Positions 10,601-23,340 of a DNA stretch of 64,000 nt are shown piece after piece. Positions within the stretch are counted from its first letter, which is position 1. Every line of letters begins with the position of its first letter. Position numbers and translations under genes: made by a program. This stretch comes from Salarias fasciatus (taxonomy: Eukaryota > Chordata > Actinopteri > Blenniiformes > Blenniidae): NCBI RefSeq assembly GCF_902148845.1, contig NC_043745.1:16478008-16542007 (forward strand), given 5' to 3'. Under the pieces are notes generated by a model. That model made no database searches. It was not told the DNA's origin and worked only from the letters and a program-made list of their open reading frames with translations.

Positions 10601-12960
10601 CTTTGTGTCCCACAGGACTTCAAAGTTTCCATTGAATTCTTTCACTGACTTGATTGTCGGAGTTTTAGGTTTCACTGTATCGACACAGAGAAAGGAAAAG
10701 TTACTTTGACTTCCTGTCTGTTCCATTCAGTCAATCTTTAGAAGCTGCAGATTTGTCACATACTGTTCTCATAAACACCAAACTTTTTGGACTCCATGCT
10801 TCTGCCTTTCCCCCAGACTGTAACTGTGTGAGTGTCCCGTAAGGTAAGCATCATTCTCACAGAGCAACAACATCGTCCGACGTCACACTGCCGCAAACTG
10901 CAGTTCTTCTCACTGTGGACAGAGTAAAGGACAAGACTGAAACCATACAGAATATACTGTATTAAATGTGTGTTTATGAATTCCAGGTAGTTTTGCTCAT
11001 TTACAAGTCGCATTCATTCACCAGCACCTGAAATACAGTAAATACACTTGTATAATCTGATGTGATCCATTTCAACAACTCTGAGATAAATCCTGCTTTT
11101 CCAAAGCAATAATGTTTTCCATCAAAGCTATTTAATTTGCCTTCATATTCACACTATCCTAATGGTGTGGATGAAATACAGTTTGATCAGTAAATCAACT
11201 GATTTACAGCAGCATATTGTCAGTGATTATTGAAATTGATTAATGTGAAAACTGGAATTACAAACCTTTGAAATGACAAACTATAGCCTATGTATATAGA
11301 AAAAAGTTAGGATGAAAATCTTTAAATCAAAAAACTTCAAAAAGTTGTGCTCAATAAATGACATATAGATGACAACTGAATGAAAAAACTGCTTTTTTGA
11401 AAAAGCTGAAAAATTATGATGAGTATATTTCACAAATACTCCACCTAAAACTTGGAAAAAAAAACCCTGCTGTCTGCAGAAATGAAAGCAGCAAAGTCAT
11501 CTCATAGCAAAAATGTCAACACTTCACAGGTTCAGTTGTTAAGTAGCAAATTATGACTTTAATAGTGAAGTGGATGTCTGCATAAATTATCCTTACATAC
11601 ACCCTACACTTATTATCAGATGTTGTTTTTAAATGATCCCCTTTTGTCCCTCTGGTCCAGGACTTCATTGTTTTCCTAACTTGAGGTTTCAGTTCCAACC
11701 TCTCAGCAAGAAACCGCTCAGCCATGTTGTGCTTTTCAGTGTGGAGTTTGCACGTTCTCCCTGTACGTGTGTTCTTCAGTTTCATTTCACAAAACTTGGA
11801 TTTGAGGGCCAGAACTTCCTGTTTGTGGTTGTCTGTCTACCTTTGTTTGCACTGCGATGAAATGATAACATATCCGGGGTGTAACCTGCCTCTGGTTAGC
11901 TGGAATCAGCTGCAACTCCCGGAAACCTTCAATATAAAGCGGTATTAAACATGGATGGTGTGGATTATTTGTTCCTTTTCATATTAAACCCACCAACAGT
12001 CATGATTAAGCTTATATAAATGTATCCTCCTCACTTTGGAAAGCATCTACTTGTGGGCCTTGGAGCAAGCTCGGAAACAGCAAATACATGGTGGGGGAGA
12101 AAATCCATAACTATTGGTTTTTACAACATAAGACGTGAGCTGCTAGAGATTCTGCATTGGTATAAGTAGATTAGTAGATTAGTTGGGGCAGTCAAACACT
12201 TCAGAAAATGACAGAGAAGTCAAAATGTTCCCATACCAAAGCCAGTTGTATTTTTGGAAAGTCATATTTTGAGTCTGTTTTTTTTTTTTTTTTCCCAAGT
12301 GTGGATGGTATTTTATGTTTTGAACCAAAGTGAAACTATTAGAGGTTTAACTTACTTGCTACAAAAGTCTGTAGATTCGATTTGTAAATGTTAATATGCC
12401 ATCTGTTTTATGAATTCTTAGGTTTGTTTATTTTATTCTATTTTTGAGATAAATTGGCTGGTCTTGATCTTGCTTTCAGGATCACAGCAGGAATCACAAG
12501 CGTACAAAGTGAAAGTGCTGCTGGTCTTGTGTGACACTGGACAAGAGAGGAGGAATAAAGTGTGTGTCTCACTCGGCCCAGCGGTCGTTCCGGACTGTCA
12601 GGCTGTATCCAGAGCACTCCTCTCGGTCCACATGGCAGCTGATCACGTCGTCAAAAGCATTGGTACAGCTCAGATTGAGGTCTGCGTTATCATCAAGCCC
12701 TGAGTGAAAACATACATCACAGTAAAAACCGTCAGAGGAAGGCTGCTGCACAGATCGGAGAGCTGAGGTCTTGTTCACCCACCGGGAGGAAGAGCGACCA
12801 CAGCCGCGACGTGCGCCAAAGCCAGGACGATCCACAAGTTTCCTCCCCTGAGCGAAAACAAGAGCAAATCCTGTTTCTTTCTGCGCCACGGTGGATAGAT
12901 GCGGGTTTATAGGAGGAAAAACACAATTCTCACTGTGGTTAATTACCTTTTTTCGCCCAT
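7602..12960 (-). CDS. il4r: Class I cytokine receptor, IL-4 receptor alpha-like
   Basis: A type I membrane receptor for an IL-4/IL-13-type cytokine, expected to signal through JAK and STAT6. Coding exons: 12947-12960, 12783-12847, 12573-12699, 10764-10912, 10532-10674, 10277-10439, 9737-9830, 9580-9652, 8685-8758, 7602-8595; 1896 nt, 631 aa, phases consistent. Residues 1-23 are a signal peptide (MGEKRGGNLWIVLALAHVAA). A cysteine-bearing first domain follows (LNLSCTNAFDDVISC), then a fibronectin-III domain with a degenerate WSxWS box (NWSGLMSDSS). The transmembrane segment is about residues 225-247 (SLFLTVIVSLSVAAIVLSGV). Next come a box-1-like stretch (KWWDIDTKYPNLVIKH) and a 330-residue Ser-rich tail with tyrosine motifs DDYQPFQNLV and terminal DYHSV. 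The YQPFQ motif resembles the GYKPFQ repeats of mammalian IL4R, which is the main reason for the name. IL-2RB, IL-9R or IL-21R relatives are alternatives. Confidence 0.75.
11690..11955 (+). repeat. Degraded fish SINE/LINE-tail repeat
   Basis: Contains GTGTGGAGTTTGCACGTTCT, CTGCGATGAAATG, GGGGTGTAACCTGCCTCTGG and ends near AATATAAAGCGGTATTAAAC. These are landmarks of a very common fish repeat in plus orientation. It lies in an intron of the il4r-like gene. It contains no intact reading frame. Confidence 0.6.
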
Positions 12961-13021
12961 GATACTACGACTGTCCCGGTCCTGCTCCGCGTAAACAGCG
13001 ATCCGGCTGACGGGCGCAGCT

Positions 13022-13076
13022 CTGTGTGTGTGTGTGTGTGTGTGTGAGTGTGTGTGTGTGTGTGTGCGTGTGTGTC
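13022..13076. repeat. (GT)n microsatellite
   Basis: About 55 bp of GT repeats with a few interruptions, just upstream of the il4r-like start codon and probably in its 5' UTR or promoter. An A-rich tract lies at 13140-13190. Confidence 0.9.
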
Positions 13077-13886
13077 GGGCTGAGGCTTCCTGTAAAACAC
13101 ACTGAGCTCTGGAAATGTTGCGCCACCGATTCAATGGAAAGAAGAAGAAGAAAAAAAAAATAAAAAAAAAAAAGAAAGAAAAGGAAGCAGACACCCATTT
13201 TCTGACAGAGCCCCAACAACCCCATTCCCAACTAAATACAGTGAAATAAGACGACAATATATTAAAAAGTATGAATAATTCGACAACTTAAGCCATTACC
13301 GAAGAACTTGAGAGATGTTGTCACATTAAGTAACTTTCTACAGTTAGTCAAGTACCAACCTGTGAAGCTGCTTCCACAGGAATGTTCTCTTTAACTTAGA
13401 AATTGTGATTTTCAGTCCAAGTTGTCATGTAATTTCAAGCTATGTGAAAATCACACTTCTTACTGCTCATGGAGTCAATTATTTCTCAAACTCTGGTTGT
13501 TCCACTCTCAATGATGCTGTCATAACATTTCTGTCCCAACTGCAGGTTTCTACTTCTACCTGTAGTTTTTTTTTTTTTGTTTTTTTTTACATTATACAGG
13601 TTCAAGAGGAGCTACAAGTGATTTATTCAGTCTTCTCCCTAACATCAGGTTAAGCATGCCTTTTTTCTTTTCTTTTTTTTAATTGTAGAATGCAAATAAT
13701 TAATCAAAATCCTTTTGTAACATTTACTGTTGTTATTTACAGTGGCCAACATTACGTTTGTTTTAGGAGACATTGTGGGAACATGTTATCCCCCTATTTA
13801 TTTAAAATTACCTCTCTGTCAGGATGACGTCCTCTGATTGGACTCACGTGTTCATGCGGATTTCACGCAGTGATGAAAAGCCCCGG

Positions 13887-16661
13887 ATGTATGAAGGGCT
13901 CGGTGGTCTCTGGGACGGCTCAGCGGGTGAAAATGTCCAGCAGTGTCTCGTCTCAGCGAAACCCCTCCGTAGTGAAGGTTTGGATCGCTCTGAGGCGGCT
14001 CGACAAAAATGGTTCGTAAGCTTCTGTGAGTGTTTCTCTCTCCTTTATTCTGGGATCAGAATAAATCCAGAGGTCAGTAACCAATAGACGGTCTGTGCGC
14101 GCGTGTCCATGGTGATGGCTTATTAACCCACTGACGTCTGGAAACAGAGAGAGGATGCTCTCAGCTTTGGATATTGATATAGTAAATCTTATCACATGGT
14201 GCAGAAAGTTTAAGTCTTTGTTTGATGAGGAGATTTCCTGAAATGGAACAACAGCAGGTGCTTTTGACCGCTGAGTGCTTCCAGCAGACACTCTCATGAG
14301 GGAAGGAAGTGTGAGTGTGTGTGTGGCTGGCTGCTGTATAACAAAAATGTTCCCCATGGTGTGAAGAAGACCTGTAGCATCAAACATATAAGAATAAAAT
14401 GCTATTTACCTGAAAGTCCTCCAAACATCTTACAAATCTGCCTGAATGTGTGAAAAGCTTAAACAGGCTAATATGGAAACAGTCTCTATGGAACCTCACT
14501 GTATTACATTAGTGTTATTGTCTTGTCTGGTCAAGTTTTGTTCTATTTATTGATCACTATGTCAGAACTGTTCACAGAAGCTTTATGATTCATTGTAAAA
14601 GACAAATATTCAGTTTTTCTGGGTTTTTTTTATCTGCTTATTGATGTCCTCTGGGTTACGGATGATTAATTGATTAATAAAAGATCAAATATTTGCAATT
14701 TATTGAGAGTCTGTAAAGATTTGTGTGATTGTAGGCCATATTTGTTGCAGATGAAGGAGTGGTGGCTCTCCGGGAAGTGTCCATTCCTCCAGCCGAGGTC
14801 ACCACAGTCACACAGGTATGGAAATGATCCGATCATCTCATTCCTTCTTTCCAGTCTAAATTTTGATTGTTATTGCTATCTGTAACAGTATAGAAATAGT
14901 TGTTTTTGCATTCTGTATTTACTTTTTAAATGTATAGTGAATGTTCATTGTTAGAATTTAAACTATAATTTATGCAAAAAAAAAAAAAACTTAAAAGTTG
15001 AAAGTGATGATTTAAATGTGTATAAATGTATCATGTTAAACCACATCTCGTTCCAGATGATCACCAATGCTTTTGGGCTGAACTCTCCAGATGTCATCCT
15101 CAAGGTTTTCACTTGTCTTCATGTTTCAGATGCAGGCTTGTCTGTCTGGAGCGAAACATTTGTACAGAGCATTACTATTATAAAAATCACTCTGCAGTTG
15201 TCTCTCACCTGTGTGTAGATAAGGAACCACCGTGGCTTCCTCATCCCTCTGAACAGCTCAATCCCAGCCAACAGCAAACATCTGTATGTGTCAATGATTC
15301 TTTTCAACACATCCAGATCACTGTGCAGCTCATCTAATGCTGTGCCTCATTGTCTCCACAGGCCTCATGTGCTGGAAGTTGCCAAAATCTTTCAGCATGG
15401 TAAAATTATACACACCATCACTTTTGCATTCCCCCCCCCCCCCCCCCCTTCTTTTCTGTGATTAATCACAGGAGTTTTGGATCAGTCAGATTTTAGATGC
15501 ATATTTCTTGCTTGTGCTTTAAATAATTGATTCCTCAATATGAAAAGACGTAAAAAAAACAGTATTTAAAGCGCAAGAAACAGATTTTTTGTGTAGTGCT
15601 ACTGAATTAAAATTGTTCAAATAAATGTTTATTTACAACAGGCTTATCAGCAACATCGCTTTAAAGACAATTCTCTACTTTCATTTGTCCTATTTAACAT
15701 TCTAGCTCAAAATCTGTGTTGTGCTGGTTTACACATTCACCTCAGAGAGCCATAGTCTGAGTCCAAGTTTTGAGACCTTTCTGTTTAACATACAAATGTT
15801 TTTCCTGTTCGTATGTGTTTTCTTCACTTAGTTCAGTTTCTTTCCACAAGACAAAAACATGATTTTCAGGTTAATTGGTGCCTCTATTGACCTGTTTATA
15901 TGAGGGGTGACTGTGTGTGTTTACCCTGTGACTTGCTGACAGCCTCTCAAGACTGTAACTACCCTCTGACCTGTGTCAGTGTGTCAGTAACAACATACTT
16001 CAATTTTTTTTATTACCAATGTCAACTTCTAATCCAGTATGAAACGGTTCAATTTTCATGAGCTTTGATATTTTTATTTTTTTTCACAGTACGTCCCAAA
16101 TCCAGACGCATTCCCATGACTGTGATCAACACAAGCATGAAAACCAGACTGCAGACTATTGAAAGGAGGGTAAATCATGCAATCACTTTGATAAACAAAT
16201 ACTCGCCAGAAGAAGATAGAAGTTCATGTCATCAAAATTTGTTTTGATTACAGATCGAAAGACTGAATGACCTCCTCCCTCAGATCAAACTCAGACACAG
16301 TGAGAAAGTGGCTCAGGTATTTTCATTGACTAATGAAAGGCCTTTCTCTGACAGTAAATGTCGTCTGAGCTTCCTGTCATGTGAAAGACACCATTAGGTG
16401 TCAATAAATAGCTTTGTCTGCTCTGCAGTCACATAACCATGGCTTCTGTCTTTTCTTCAGGAGATTGAATGTCTAAACCAGAAGCTCACATTTCTCCATA
16501 AGCGAATGCAGGCGAGTCATTCTGCTCAAACAGAATTCAGCAGTTCAGCTAATTAGTTTTAAAAATGTTCCTGCTGTGATTATTTGTTTGTATCTTTGCT
16601 GTTGCAGGTGGCAGATTCCCACAGTTGGAAAGGGGTGCTGACCAGAGCACCTTTGTGGTAA
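13887..16661 (+). CDS. Unrecognised small coiled-coil protein
   Basis: I do not recognise this gene. Exons supported by splice sites and phase: 14735-14815, 15057-15104, 15219-15283, 15362-15399, 16090-16169, 16254-16316, 16461-16511, 16608-16661. They encode 159 aa in one frame and end in LTRAPLW. The first exon probably ends at the donor at 14015. The in-phase ATG nearest that exon is 13887, giving about 202 aa. Another ATG at 13931 opens a more protein-like frame (MSSSVSSQRNPSVVKVWIAL) but in the wrong phase, so the 5' end is uncertain. The N-terminal half (VADEGVVALREV, NHRGFLIPLNSSI, HVLEVAKIF) looks like a compact fold. Residues from RLQTIERRIERL onward form a Lys/Glu-rich coiled coil. 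The last intron would begin GC rather than GT. The gene is on the same strand as ddias and is divergent from il4r. Confidence 0.6.
15425..15449. repeat. Poly-C tract
   Basis: About 22 consecutive C in an intron of the coiled-coil protein gene. The length is likely to be unstable or misassembled. Confidence 0.9.
15700..15990 (+). repeat. Degraded SINE-like repeat
   Basis: Short motifs (CTTTCCACAAGACAAAAACATG, then a GTTAATTGGTGCCTCTATTG-like stretch and a CCTGTGACTTGCTGACAGCC-like stretch) follow the order of the common fish repeat seen elsewhere in the window. It is very diverged and lies within an intron. Confidence 0.35.
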
Positions 16662-17727
16662 AACAGCAACCAGATTTCAACAAATCAAATGTGGGACAAA
16701 GTTAGTTTTGTCATTAATGATAGACATGCAGAGAAGAATATGTTTAACAGTGCCTTCAACTAAAAGGAGCAGCAGACTGGAGGTCAGGTTTGGGGTCCAT
16801 TTGTCATCATAGGAATTGTTGTGTTGTGTTATCAAGTCACCTTTAATTATTATCATGTTCGTGACACTTTCTGAAATTCACCATGATTGCCAAAAAAACT
16901 TATTCCAACTTGTAATGTTGACACATGATTTTATTACATTTGTGTTATGAAATAATAAATAAATAAGGAATAATTCTTGTGTGGATGTGTGAATAAATTT
17001 GCTTTGGAGCTCCACAGAGTGAAATGGACAAGCAGACTTTAAATACTGGTAAATCATCTCACAGCACCATTTAGGGTCTGACTGTTTATCTGACTTGCAC
17101 TCCAAAAACAGTCAAAAGTGGATGAATTTAAAAGAAAGACAATTCTTGCAAATTTTACAGTTTGACACCCCCCAAAAAAATCCTGAAATTGTTTGAACAC
17201 TCAATTCATTATAGATATTAAAAAAAAAAAAAAAGATGGAGACTTTGTTGCTTTCACTGGGTCCTTTCACAGGTTGAGACCAAAGTTTCCAAAAATATTA
17301 TTAAGTGGTTCTCAAGCTCAAGTAATGCAAAAAAAATGGTGTAAATACTTGATTCTGTACCATAAATATTTTCCCTATTACTCAGTTCATTCCCTGGAAA
17401 TAAATGGCGTTTGAGTTCCAACTGAGTCTTGAAGCTGAAATCAGTTTTATTTTTATTTTTTTGGGCCGTTCCCCCTGTACGTCGGTAGGGGGCGATATGA
17501 ACTGAAACCCTGTGTGACCGGCTGGAGGAAGCAAAGCACGAAGAAGACAAATATCTATTTCCTTCTGTGAGTTCGTGTCAAGTTAAAGTAATAAATGCTC
17601 ATGTTTTCGATCTGCAGCGACTATTGGCGCGCGCCTTTCTATCAGCTCTGTCTGATAGGAAGAGTTACTAAACCTCGCCGTGAAGCTGAATGTATCTCGC
17701 TGTGAGCTGCGGTTGTTTTGGGACCAA

Positions 17728-20700
17728 ATGTCTGTGAGACGGGCTCTGGTGGACTGCGTCGTGCTGTCTCTTCAAGACTCCTCAGTGTTTTATCCGAGCT
17801 GTAAAGGCTGTTTCTCAAGGATTGACGTTGAACAACGGGACACGGAAAGGTAAGAAAATATAAAACCGTATGAAAGTGATCGCTTTATGCTTTTTTGCAT
17901 CTTTATACCAAGTTGTCTTGAAGACTCATCCTACAGTACACATGAACTTCCTGCTCCCTGACAGATGCAGATGCTCCAGGTGTGGATATTTGTGCCTGAG
18001 GGAACAGGTGGAGTACAGATACCGTCTTTCACTCAGGGTAACCAGAGACAAAAGCATATTTGGGGTGACGGTGTTTGGAAGCCACTTGAACCAGTTCTTT
18101 GGCGTGGATGCCACTGGATTACAGAGGTAAGAACTCCACGTCTTAACTGTCACCGTTGTCCAGTTGTCTTTCAGCACCTGGAACATTTCGTTATAGTGAG
18201 GTTTGTTTCCTAAGCCTCAGCATATTCCCAGAGATGTTGGCTTAAACAAGGTAGTTTTATAAATCACAATTAGAACCTGTTGACAGATTGAGAAGCACTA
18301 CAGAGTTTCCATAATATTTAGACAGGGAAGTTGTTTTGTAATCCACAAATGTATCTGAAATTCATAAAGGTTTAGTCACAAAAAGAAGTTGTTTTTCTCT
18401 GAATTTGCTTCTCTGGTAATATTTTTTTTCCATCATTGCATCAAAACTATCTGTTCAGTCTCATCATTCATTAAACTCTTTCTGCTTCTCTTCATAGGTT
18501 AGTGGGAAACACAGACTGTTCAGCAGAACCATCAGAGAAATTCACGTTGCTGCTGAAGGCCATTGAGGACTGTTTTATTGGTAGACATTTCATCTTTTGT
18601 ATGAAGGTAAATTGTTTTGAAATTGTTCATGTTGTGTTTTGAATGAGTGAATAATCATTCAGCCATGATAATGTGATTCTATGATATTTATGATTGGGTC
18701 AATCTCAGTCTCACTGTCTTTCTATAGTTTTGAATGTTTACACCTGTTCACACAGTTGACAGCTTTCAGTGTTACGTTGAGTAGAAGTAGAATATTTGTA
18801 GCAACTATTTGAGTCAAAGAGCACAGCAACCTTCAGGTTGAATTTTAACTTTATTTGTTGAATAATCTCAGCTCTAAAACATAACTTTCCAAATATTGAA
18901 AGTATTGGTTTTTGGTTTTTCAGATTTAATCCAAAGTTTATCAGTTTTCTTGTTTAGTGTTCTAAGTTGAACTTTAAAAGACACTTAATGCATATGCTTG
19001 ATTTCAGCTGTTTGTGTTTTTTAGCTAACAGAAAATGACCAAAGACCTTGGATGGAAGATCCTGCTCCGAAGTGCAGAAAAGATCGCACACAGTTTATTG
19101 TCAATCAGATGATCCTTCCCAAAGCTACAGGATTGGGAGGCTGTACAGTGCTCACCTATTATCAGAAACTTCTGCAGAAAGCTTCAGACCCCAACAGAGC
19201 CTCTAGATTTCCAGCAACACAGCTGCTGCTGACTCCTCGTCACTCTCCAGCCAGCAGCTTCAACGTGACGCTGTCTTCTCCTCGTTTCCTGTTCAAGCCT
19301 ACGCACAGGTGATGAACTTGAGTTGGGTCTTTATGCACTGTTTTTCATTTGTTTTTAGATATATTTTTGTACATTTTGTACAAAAAAAAAGAAAAAATGG
19401 AGAAACAACCTTGACTTGAGATATTTAAATATTTGTCTTCCATGTTGGTCATAGTCAATGACCTCAGTGGTTTTGTCAGTATGAGCAGGATTGTGTGCTT
19501 CGTAACACTTTCAACATTTGAGTTGTGTCATTTTTGTGACCATTCTTTCGTTCTACTTCAGGCCACAGCATCTTGACTGCACGCTCACTCCCACCCCTCC
19601 GTGGCAGCAGTCTCTCGGTGTTGTCACTTCGTCAGCAGAGCAGGAGGAAAGTGGAAGTTCGCAGAACAGCAGACAGACAGACAACAGTGCAATGCCACAT
19701 TGGGTAGGCAAGGGCTTTCTGCAGAAACATAAAGCCACAGAAGAAACTTCCCCTTTTCATCTGGATCAAAGTTTATCTTGTTGTCCATCATTTGCTAAGT
19801 GCCCAAACCTGCGCTCTCAAAAGTCAATGAGAACAAGCTCCACCTTGAACACTTCCTTTACTGAGCCTGATCACAGAAGACACAGTGCTAAAGAGGCACA
19901 GGCTTCTACTGATGAATTAACGGGAACGCTTCTCTCCAGCTCAGTGGACTGGGAAGATTTACCTTTATCTGAAAGTCTCACAGATTTTATATGTGGAGGA
20001 AGCAAAGACTTTGTTGTTGACACAGGGCCAAATTCAAATGTGCTCTGTCAGAACAACACGGAAAGAAATAATGCGGTAATTACAAACCTGACAACTGAAT
20101 CAACTTGTACAGATCAAAGAAGTGAACAGCTAACAGAAAACCAATCACAGGTTTTACTGGACGTCGTTAATATACCAAATGGACACGACAGACGAAAGCA
20201 TTCTCACCAGGTATGCAAAGACTTGATTCAGCAGGAGAATCAAAGTCAAACCAGAAGCATCTGCTCCTCTAAGTTTGATGAGCAAAATGAGTTAAAACCT
20301 TCCTTCAAAAACGAGGAGCAGGATCTCATAGAAGACGCCTATAACTGTTCCGCAGACCTTTTTGGTAACTCATCGCTGGCCGATACACGTACCGAAATGC
20401 TCAGCTGGAAAGCAGAAACTGCTTGGACAACTGCAGAAGCGTCCCCTCAGTCACTCAAGCCAGACCTAAAGCCCTTGATTCAGTCACCAGGAGAGACCCG
20501 GAGACGGTGTAGTAGACGGAGCTGTAAAAGAGATAGTCTAACCATACAAGACTTTGTTCCTCCCTCTCAGTCCACTCCCAACGTTAAAAGGTTTGTGTCA
20601 CATTCGTTCATCTCCGCTCACAGAAAATTAGCTCATAAATTCACTTCTCTACCCGAAAGAGAAGATCCAGAAGCTTTTCTTGAAAATATGTGTGAGCTGA

Positions 20701-21245
20701 AACATAAGAAAGCGGTAAACGCTGCTTCTGTTCATCCCCAGCTAAACAGTCTGGTCAGTGCTGGCCAGCGTGGTCAGGTGTGCACAAAGGAAAACCTAAT
20801 ATGGAGCACAACACCAACCAGATGCAGTGACACACGCTCCACCGGACAGAGGCTGGGGAAACCAGAGAATCACAAAACCCCTCTGCCGACTCACAAACAC
20901 TTCCAAGTGCGGAGAAGGAGCAGGCACCTGCAGTTAGGTCAGCTGATCGCCCACAAACGTGACTCAGGAGTTTCTTGCGTGTCTGTGTGTGATAATGACA
21001 ACAGTGACCTGCTGGTTCCTCCGACTCCTGCTGGAAAAACACAACACAGCGTGATACAACGAGCACGGCGACTCAGCATCTCTTCTCCCACTGACCAACA
21101 GCAGCAGGCCGACGGCGAAGGACACATAACTGTGGCGTGTTCTCACAGACAGGAGGGACATGTTGATCTGTCAGATGATTGCTTGCCCGTTGATGAGAGT
21201 TGGACACGTGATTGGTCAAGAGATCTGTTTTCTGACTCAGTCTAA
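17728..21245 (+). CDS. ddias: DNA damage-induced apoptosis suppressor (DDIAS/noxin)
   Basis: DDIAS is an anti-apoptotic factor induced by DNA damage, with an RPA-like OB fold. Coding exons: 17728-17849, 17965-18126, 18498-18606, 19025-19308, 19562-21245; 2361 nt, 786 aa, all phases consistent. The start ATG opens MSVRRALVDCVVLSLQDSSV. Residues 25-55 carry a zinc-ribbon-like cysteine set (PSCKGCFSRI and CRCSRCGYLC). The OB-fold signature VTVFGSHLNQFFGVDATGLQ follows, matching human VITVFGSCLDTFFGLTATGL. Next come FIGRHFIF and VNQMILPKATGLGGCTVL. The large last exon is low-complexity and Ser-rich, as in the family, with WEDLPLSESLTDF, QDFVPPSQSTP and a C-terminal WSRDLFS that mirror the human protein (QDFVPCSQSTP; WSPELFS). 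It is shorter than human DDIAS (about 1000 aa). The region before the ATG, 17450-17727, is GC-richer and probably holds the promoter and 5' UTR. Confidence 0.93.
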
Positions 21246-21521
21246 GAGTCACATGAGTGTAGGTGTTGTGACAAAACAGTAATCACACTCTGAACAACAA
21301 TTTGGAGAGCCACCTTTTTAATGTTCACATTCTTAACTATAAAGCCTACGTAATTAATCATGAAGCTGTGCAATGAAATTATTTTATTGAATGTTTAATT
21401 GTTTTTGATATATTAAAAAATGTTTTCTTTTTGTTTCATGCAACAAATTAATTTATTCTACGGTATGTTTGCTGCTTACTGTTTTGTCTCTTCCTCTGTC
21501 ATTGCTCTGTGTCATTTTTTT

Positions 21522-21820
21522 GGTAACACTACTTGAAGCCCACCTGTGTAACGCATTTATAAAGCATTATAATGCCATTGCCAAAGCACTGTATAAACAC
21601 TCATAAATGATCACAATGCTTTATAACATCAGTTAGGGCCAGGACCTGGTGTCTAACCCTAACCCAGTGCTGTATAGTGGGTTATGATTATTGTTATAAA
21701 GCATTGTGATCGTTTATGATTGTTTATAGCTATAGTTATACAGTGCTATAATAGCATTATAATGCTTTATACGTGTACTTATAATGCGTTATAGAGGTGG
21801 GCTTCAAGTAAAGTGTTACC
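21522..21820. mobile_element. MITE with about 25 bp terminal inverted repeats
   Basis: The left end GGTAACACTACTTGAAGCCC and right end GGGCTTCAAGTAAAGTGTTACC are inverted copies. The interior is also partly self-complementary (ATAAAGCATTATAATG and ATGCTTTATA motifs). It is 299 bp and noncoding, just downstream of ddias. The TIR type occurs widely in fish genomes. No clean target-site duplication is visible, so the superfamily is left open. Confidence 0.7.
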
Positions 21821-22530
21821 GTTTTGTTCTTTTAAAATGTGGAGGAAAGTGAAGCTCCTTGTTGGTGGCAGACCGATTCTGAACACTATCCATGTTTCTG
21901 AGGGTGAATGTGTTCGAAAGTCAGACAAAGATTTTTTTTTTTTTTTTTTTTTTTTTTACATTTGTAGATTTTTACATATTTGACCAACACTTTGTCTCCT
22001 AAACTGCGAAAGGTTTGGTGTGGCGTTTTAAATCAGATTTTCTGTGTTTACACTATACCTACAGTGTTAGAATAACTTCTGACATTCCTTTCACCATGTA
22101 AATGAGTATGTTTTTTTATTTGATAAATGATGGTCCGTTTCTAAATTAAAAGTTTTTTTTTTTTAAATAACATGATTTGTTTTGCACTAAATGATTTATT
22201 TTGATTTGAAGTGGGTTAAACAGTAGAACTCAATCAGGGACACTGATATTTTTCAGTGTTTGTTGTGCATCACAGCTCCAAGGCCACCGAGATGCTGAGC
22301 CACTCTTGCTCCCCAGATGAAATGCTCTGCTCTCTGGTACGTTTGGCGGCAGACCAGCTATTATGTAGCTACTGTTTGTTTATGCGATGATGAGTGTGTG
22401 CAGTATCAAGCCTACTGAGCTAAAAATAACAGACTGCAATGTTCTGGATGTGTTAAGTGGAGAAGGTGAGATGATGTTACAGGTGTAAAAATGGAAGTGA
22501 AACAGGAAAAAATAAACAGCTGGAGCCTGT

Positions 22531-22533
<3 letters not shown>

Positions 22534-22595
<62 letters not shown>

Positions 22596-22621
22596 TTTGT
22601 TTTGGGGGGGGGGGGGGGGGT
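22534..22621. repeat. (GT)n plus poly-G microsatellite
   Basis: About 58 bp of GT repeats, then TTTG steps and about 17 G. The mixed tract produces spurious valine/cysteine reading frames. Confidence 0.9.
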
Positions 22622-23099
22622 TGTTGTGTTTGTAGGTGTGTCTTTTTTATTTTGTTGAATATTAAACTCTCATCTTGTAATATTTATATGAAGGACCGTG
22701 TGAGAACAGGTAGTTTTTTGTGCCAGTAATCCAGTTTTGTTGGTCCAGACTAAAATCTTTTTTTTTTTAACACACTTCTGGTTTTCCACTGAGGATGAAG
22801 TCTGATGATGGCCCCTCAAGATTTGATATTTGTAACTTATTTTAATGTTGTGAAATAAAAGAGCTTCTGAATTTAAATAGCAGGTCAGATGTCTGATGTG
22901 CAGTCTCCAGCAGGTTAACTCTACTGCCGTTCGCATTATACAATCTAAATTTACTCTGTTTTTGACTTCTCTGTGTCGTTCCTGTCCACATTGCTAAATG
23001 AAAAGAATGTAAAGCCGTGGGTGTCAGATCAGGAAATGACTCCAGGCACTTTGTGTTCTTACACGTTACACTTTTCACAGTTAGGTCTCTCAAAACTAT

Positions 23100-23340
23100 T
23101 CATGCAGGAGGAGGCCCAACCAAGTATAGAAATGAACATACTGTTCAGAAGCCTTAAGGTTTTAGCTTAAAAATATCCCATTTTATTGATCTTATGTAAT
23201 ATCAAAATTCCCTGAGACTCTCTGTTTTGGGTTTTAATTATCTGTAAACCATCATCATCAAATTTTCAACGAATAAAGGTTTGAAATATTTTACTCTGTC
23301 ATGAGCGTATATCATGTATGGGTTTGACTTTCTATAATAA
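23100..23340. mobile_element. Tc1-like terminal repeat remnant
   Basis: This stretch is an imperfect reverse complement of 24560-24790. It includes the GAGGCCCAACCAAGTATAG landmark and the TCTGTAAACCATCATCATCA landmark. It appears to be one long terminal inverted repeat of the same Tc1-family element, separated from any transposase. Confidence 0.6.

Noticed and set aside
12943-13257. Open frames rich in His-Thr or Phe near 13 kb
   Set aside because: Produced by the GT microsatellite and A-rich tract, not by a protein gene.
22535-22729. Val/Cys repeat frame
   Set aside because: Translation of a GT/poly-G microsatellite. The same applies to frames at 54265-54459, 54795-54983, 57748-58077 and 58787-59038.
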